DNA of 64,000 nucleotides from Mucilaginibacter sp. KACC 22063 (GTDB taxonomy: Bacteria; Bacteroidota; Bacteroidia; Sphingobacteriales; Sphingobacteriaceae). The notes under the pieces were generated by a model. It was given only the letters and a program-made list of their open reading frames with translations. It had not been told where the DNA came from and searched no databases. The position numbers and the translations under genes were made by a program. Position 1 is the first letter of the stretch, and every line of letters begins with the position of its first letter. The stretch is taken from NCBI RefSeq assembly GCF_028736115.1, contig NZ_CP117877.1, positions 248,001 through 312,000 of the forward strand, given 5' to 3'. This document shows positions 60,920 through 64,000 of the stretch, piece after piece.

Positions 60920-62452
60920 CTACTGCTTCTTAAAATCATAAGCGCCGTATTCAATAAAATCTGAAACCTTAACACGCAGGTTGGTTACACGGCCGTTTTG
61001 TACAGTGAAGGGGAAAATGGCTTTGCCAAACTCCGGGTCCGAAAATGTGGCATAAAAGCGGTTGCCTCCTAAAGGCTGCAGGCGGGCAAACATGCGCGGG
61101 TGATGCTCAAAGCGCACTTCAAGGTCGTTATTATCACCACGGGCAATAGTGAGGCTGCCATACAGATCGTTCATATATTTACCAGTATAATCATTTAGTG
61201 ATAGCGCAGGTTTTGGGTTAAGTGCTAAAGAGTCGCGCATGCGCATGTTTTGTTGTAGTGCAGCATCATAACGCACTTTGTAACGGTTTAAGGCCTTAGT
61301 GCTGTAATCTTCAAAAGGCTTTTTAAAGTACGCAGCTAAAATTTCCCAGCGCAGGGCATCATAAAGCTGGTTCTGGTCGCTGTTGGTAAGTATCACAATA
61401 CCTAAATGTTCTGAAGGGACAAGCGTTACAGATGATACATACCCGTTTACGCCACCATCATGCATTATCAGCATTTTATTATCATAAGTCTGCAAGAACC
61501 AGCCAAGGCCGTAAAGCTCAAAATAAGCTTCGCCGTTTGGCCCTTGTGCTGCCGATACAATATCCTGTGCCTGGCGCGTGGCATCAATAGCAGCCGCAGG
61601 TATTACCTGTCTGTTGCCAACCTTTCCGCCGTCGAGTAAGGTCATCATCCATTTGCCCATATCGCTGGCTGAGGAGCTGATAGAACCTGCCGGAGCAAGG
61701 TTGTCTATAGAAGGGAACGGAATAGCAATCAGCCTGCCATCGGTTATGGTATGTGCAGATGCTTTATTAATTGTCTTTGGGAAATCCTGGCTAAGTGCCA
61801 AAGTATTTGTCATACCCAGCGGAGCAAAAATATTCTCTTTGATATATACTTCCCAGGGCTTACCGGTAACACGCGGAATAATTTCACCCGCGGTTAAAAA
61901 GGCGGCATTAGTATAGCCCCATGTGGTACGGAAGGGGTATTGCGGCTTTATGTGCGCCATTTTTTCAATCACCTCGTTACGGGTGAGGTTGCTTGTCCAG
62001 TAGGTAAAATCACCCTGAAAGGTGCCAAAACCAATGCGGTGGCAAAGCAGGTCGCGTATAGTCACCATTTGTGTAGCCTGGCTGTTCTCCAGCTTAAACT
62101 CCGGAATATATTTGGTCACCTTGTCATCAAGCGAAAGTTTGCGCTGTTCTTGCAGCATGGCAAGGGCTGTAGCTGTAAACGCTTTGGTGTTACTGCCAAT
62201 CATAAAAAGGGTATTCTGATCTACCTTGGTCGGCACCCCTAATTCTTTGATCCCGTAGCCCCGCATTAATACAATGCGGTTGTCTTTCACAATACAAACA
62301 GCAGCACCCGGAATACGCCAATTGGTGAGCGCCTTGTTAATGTAAGCATCAAGGCTATCGGTAATAAATTTGCTGCGGTTGATTTGCTGTGCATTGGCAG
62401 TAACAGCGGTTAATATAAAAAAGCTTAAAAAAATGGAGTATCTTATTTTCAT
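60920..62452 (-). CDS. Class-C-beta-lactamase-like serine hydrolase 3 with C-terminal DUF3471-like domain
   Basis: 510 aa, signal peptide to about 21. S87-x-x-K90 (MIGSNTKAFTATAL), Y-T-N (WGYTNAAFLTAGEII) and H-x-G (MHDGGVNGYVSS) complete the active site. The last 120 residues (LNDYTGKYMNDLYGSLTIARGDN...) form the lipocalin-like DUF3471 domain found behind such hydrolases. It could act on D-amino-acid peptides or esters. It is divergent from the DPP-IV-like gene with 69 bp between. Confidence 0.86.
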   Translation of the reverse strand: MKIRYSIFLSFFILTAVTANAQQINRSKFITDSLDAYINKALTNWRIPGAAVCIVKDNRIVLMRGYGIKELGVPTKVDQNTLFMIGSNTKAFTATALAMLQEQRKLSLDDKVTKYIPEFKLENSQATQMVTIRDLLCHRIGFGTFQGDFTYWTSNLTRNEVIEKMAHIKPQYPFRTTWGYTNAAFLTAGEIIPRVTGKPWEVYIKENIFAPLGMTNTLALSQDFPKTINKASAHTITDGRLIAIPFPSIDNLAPAGSISSSASDMGKWMMTLLDGGKVGNRQVIPAAAIDATRQAQDIVSAAQGPNGEAYFELYGLGWFLQTYDNKMLIMHDGGVNGYVSSVTLVPSEHLGIVILTNSDQNQLYDALRWEILAAYFKKPFEDYSTKALNRYKVRYDAALQQNMRMRDSLALNPKPALSLNDYTGKYMNDLYGSLTIARGDNNDLEVRFEHHPRMFARLQPLGGNRFYATFSDPEFGKAIFPFTVQNGRVTNLRVKVSDFIEYGAYDFKKQ

Positions 62453-62521
62453 TCAGCTATCAGAATTTAGATATTTACAGTTGGCTAATACTATAAACGC
62501 CGATTTATATTTTTTGATCTA

Positions 62522-64000
62522 ATGAAATTCAAATTTTCCCCTTTTGCCAGGCTGGCATTAACCATTGTGTTTGGTTTGGCCTGCTTTTACCAGGCTGCTG
62601 CACAGTTTCCGGGCACCCAATGGACCAAAGATGGTTTTCACTATTACGAGCTTGACAATGGAAATATTGTGAGCGTAGATGCGCGCGAACCATCAAAGCA
62701 AACGGTGCTGCTTAACCGCAACCAGTTAGGCATTGCCAAAGGAGACACGATAAAGGTACGCAGGTTTTCGGTATCACAAAACGGAGATAAGGTATTGATC
62801 AGCACCAATACCAAAAAGGTTTGGCGCTATGATACCCGGGGCGACTACTGGCTTTATGACCTGCACACCAATAAACTAAAACAGTTAGGTAAAGGAAGGC
62901 CGGCATCGTCATTGATGTTTGCCAAGCTATCGCCAGATGGTACAAAGGCCGCTTATGTAAGCGAACATAATATTTATGTGGAGGATTTAGCCACAGGTAC
63001 TATCAAGCCTTTAACTACTGACGGCACCAAGCGTTTGATCAACGGTACGTTTGACTGGGCTTATGAAGAAGAGTTTGATTGCCGCGATGGGTTCAGATGG
63101 TCGCCTGATAGCCGGTCTATCGCTTACTGGCAAATTGATGCCCGTAAGATCAGAAACTACCTGATGCTCAACACTACAGACTCTGCCTACTCATTTAATG
63201 TGCCTGTTGAATATCCGGTTGCCGGCACCGACCCAAGTTCATGCAAAGTAGGGGTTGTAAACGTTTCAACGGCAAAAACTAACTGGATGAAAGTTCCGGG
63301 TGATGCTGTGCAGCATTACATCCCGCGTATGGAATGGGCTGCCAGCAGCAATGAACTGATATTGCAGCAGCTGAACCGGGCACAAAATGAAAGCCGCATT
63401 ATCATGTGCAATATTTCAAATGCAACGGCGAGGATAATATCAAGTGAAACTGATAAGGCCTGGGTTGACGTAAAGCCTGAACCTATTGGCTGGGATTGGT
63501 TAAGCAGCGGTAAGGCTTTTATATGGCTAAGTGATAAAGACGGCTGGAGGCATATTTATAAAATCAATCGTGAAGGCCAGGAGCAATTGCTTACCAAAGG
63601 CAACTATGATGTGGTGGAGGTTAGCCTGATTGATGAAGCTGACGGTTTTGTGTATTTTATTGCATCGCCGGAGAATGCAACACAACGTTATTTATACCGT
63701 GTTTCTTTAAATGGCAGCACCACGCCCGACCGTATTACGCCAATGGACCAGCCGGGCACTCACAGCTATGAGCTATCGCCGAATGGTAAGCTGGCATTAC
63801 ATAATTTTTCAAACAGCTTTACCCGTCCGCTGTCAGAAGTGGTTAACATCCCGCAGCACCAGCACATCGGTGGTACAGAAATTAGGTTAAATGCCGATGC
63901 CGTTAAAAACAAAACCGAGTTTTTTAAAGTGAAAACCGCTGATGGCATTGAGCTGGACGGCTGGATGGTAAAACCAACTAACTTTGATCCATCGAAAAAA
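62522..64000 (+). CDS. S9B dipeptidyl-peptidase-IV-like exported peptidase (3' end outside window)
   Basis: Open from ATG 62522 to the window edge (493 codons, no stop). A signal peptide (LALTIVFGLACFYQAAAQ) is followed by the beta-propeller of DPP-IV: KVWRYDTRGDYWLYDL, KLSPDGTKAAYVSEHNIY, and the substrate-binding glutamate motif as DWAYEEEFDCRDGFRWSPD. The C-terminal alpha/beta-hydrolase part with the catalytic Ser would begin near the cut (FFKVKTADGIELDGWMVKP). It should remove X-Pro dipeptides from peptides in the periplasm. Confidence 0.88.
   Translation, partial: MKFKFSPFARLALTIVFGLACFYQAAAQFPGTQWTKDGFHYYELDNGNIVSVDAREPSKQTVLLNRNQLGIAKGDTIKVRRFSVSQNGDKVLISTNTKKVWRYDTRGDYWLYDLHTNKLKQLGKGRPASSLMFAKLSPDGTKAAYVSEHNIYVEDLATGTIKPLTTDGTKRLINGTFDWAYEEEFDCRDGFRWSPDSRSIAYWQIDARKIRNYLMLNTTDSAYSFNVPVEYPVAGTDPSSCKVGVVNVSTAKTNWMKVPGDAVQHYIPRMEWAASSNELILQQLNRAQNESRIIMCNISNATARIISSETDKAWVDVKPEPIGWDWLSSGKAFIWLSDKDGWRHIYKINREGQEQLLTKGNYDVVEVSLIDEADGFVYFIASPENATQRYLYRVSLNGSTTPDRITPMDQPGTHSYELSPNGKLALHNFSNSFTRPLSEVVNIPQHQHIGGTEIRLNADAVKNKTEFFKVKTADGIELDGWMVKPTNFDPSKK

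Noticed and set aside
1..64000. CRISPR array, tRNA or rRNA genes
   Set aside because: No regularly spaced repeats, cloverleaf or rRNA-like sequence noticed on either strand.

Overview
The window looks like a chromosomal segment of a Bacteroidota bacterium. The best fit is family Sphingobacteriaceae (Mucilaginibacter/Pedobacter-like); the genus is inferred from protein flavour, not demonstrated. Supporting signs are SusC/OMP_b-brl_3-type TonB receptors with an N-terminal carboxypeptidase-regulatory domain, LruC-domain lipoproteins, a PafA-type phosphatase, a GOB-like metallo-beta-lactamase, few Shine-Dalgarno sequences, and TAnnTTTG (-7) promoter boxes. I found no rRNA, tRNA, CRISPR array, transposase or integrase.

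Layout. 1-3200: end of biotin carboxylase accC, tatC-rpiB (overlapping), and a DUF4142 protein. 3460-8000: two tandem LruC-domain lipoproteins. 8160-14700: a 46-aa ORF, miaE-like hydroxylase, receiver protein, FAD monooxygenase, RsmI-like methyltransferase, AI-2E permease and MOSC protein. 14800-19300: multi-PAS histidine kinase, receiver, SDR and GNAT. 19486-22041: TonB receptor. 22060-25379: an AT-rich block of three exported-protein genes (zincin lipoprotein, unknown, nonsense-interrupted gene) bracketed by two near-identical terminators. 25460-30800: B12-binding protein plus enoyl-CoA hydratase, NtrC-type regulator plus a 64-aa stand-alone histidine-kinase-dimerisation-like protein, a second AI-2E permease, and a YtxH/holin-like/unknown envelope operon. 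30800-34042: TPK-like protein, glycosyltransferase-like protein, repeat, PafA phosphatase.

34164-38595 (minus strand) is a thiamine uptake operon: TPP riboswitch, TonB receptor, PnuC/PnuT transporter and an unexpected acyl-CoA-dehydrogenase-like protein. 38675-40458 carries HopJ-like and GH18 lipoprotein genes. 40806-48630 is an OmpR-type two-component system followed by a TolC-MFP-RND efflux operon; both promoters carry related operator-like sites, so regulator and pump probably form one circuit. 48695-64000 holds exported enzymes: three class-C-beta-lactamase-like serine hydrolases, a GOB-like B3 metallo-beta-lactamase, a TPR histidine kinase/LuxR regulator pair behind a perfect 20-bp palindrome, a frameshifted exported gene, rsmA, pdxA, a DUF5009 membrane protein and the start of a dipeptidyl-peptidase-IV gene cut by the window end.

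Two interrupted genes (24843-25313 by a stop codon, 56027-56520 by a frameshift) could be real decay or sequencing errors. Most functions are assigned by recognising motifs by eye; no database search was run.
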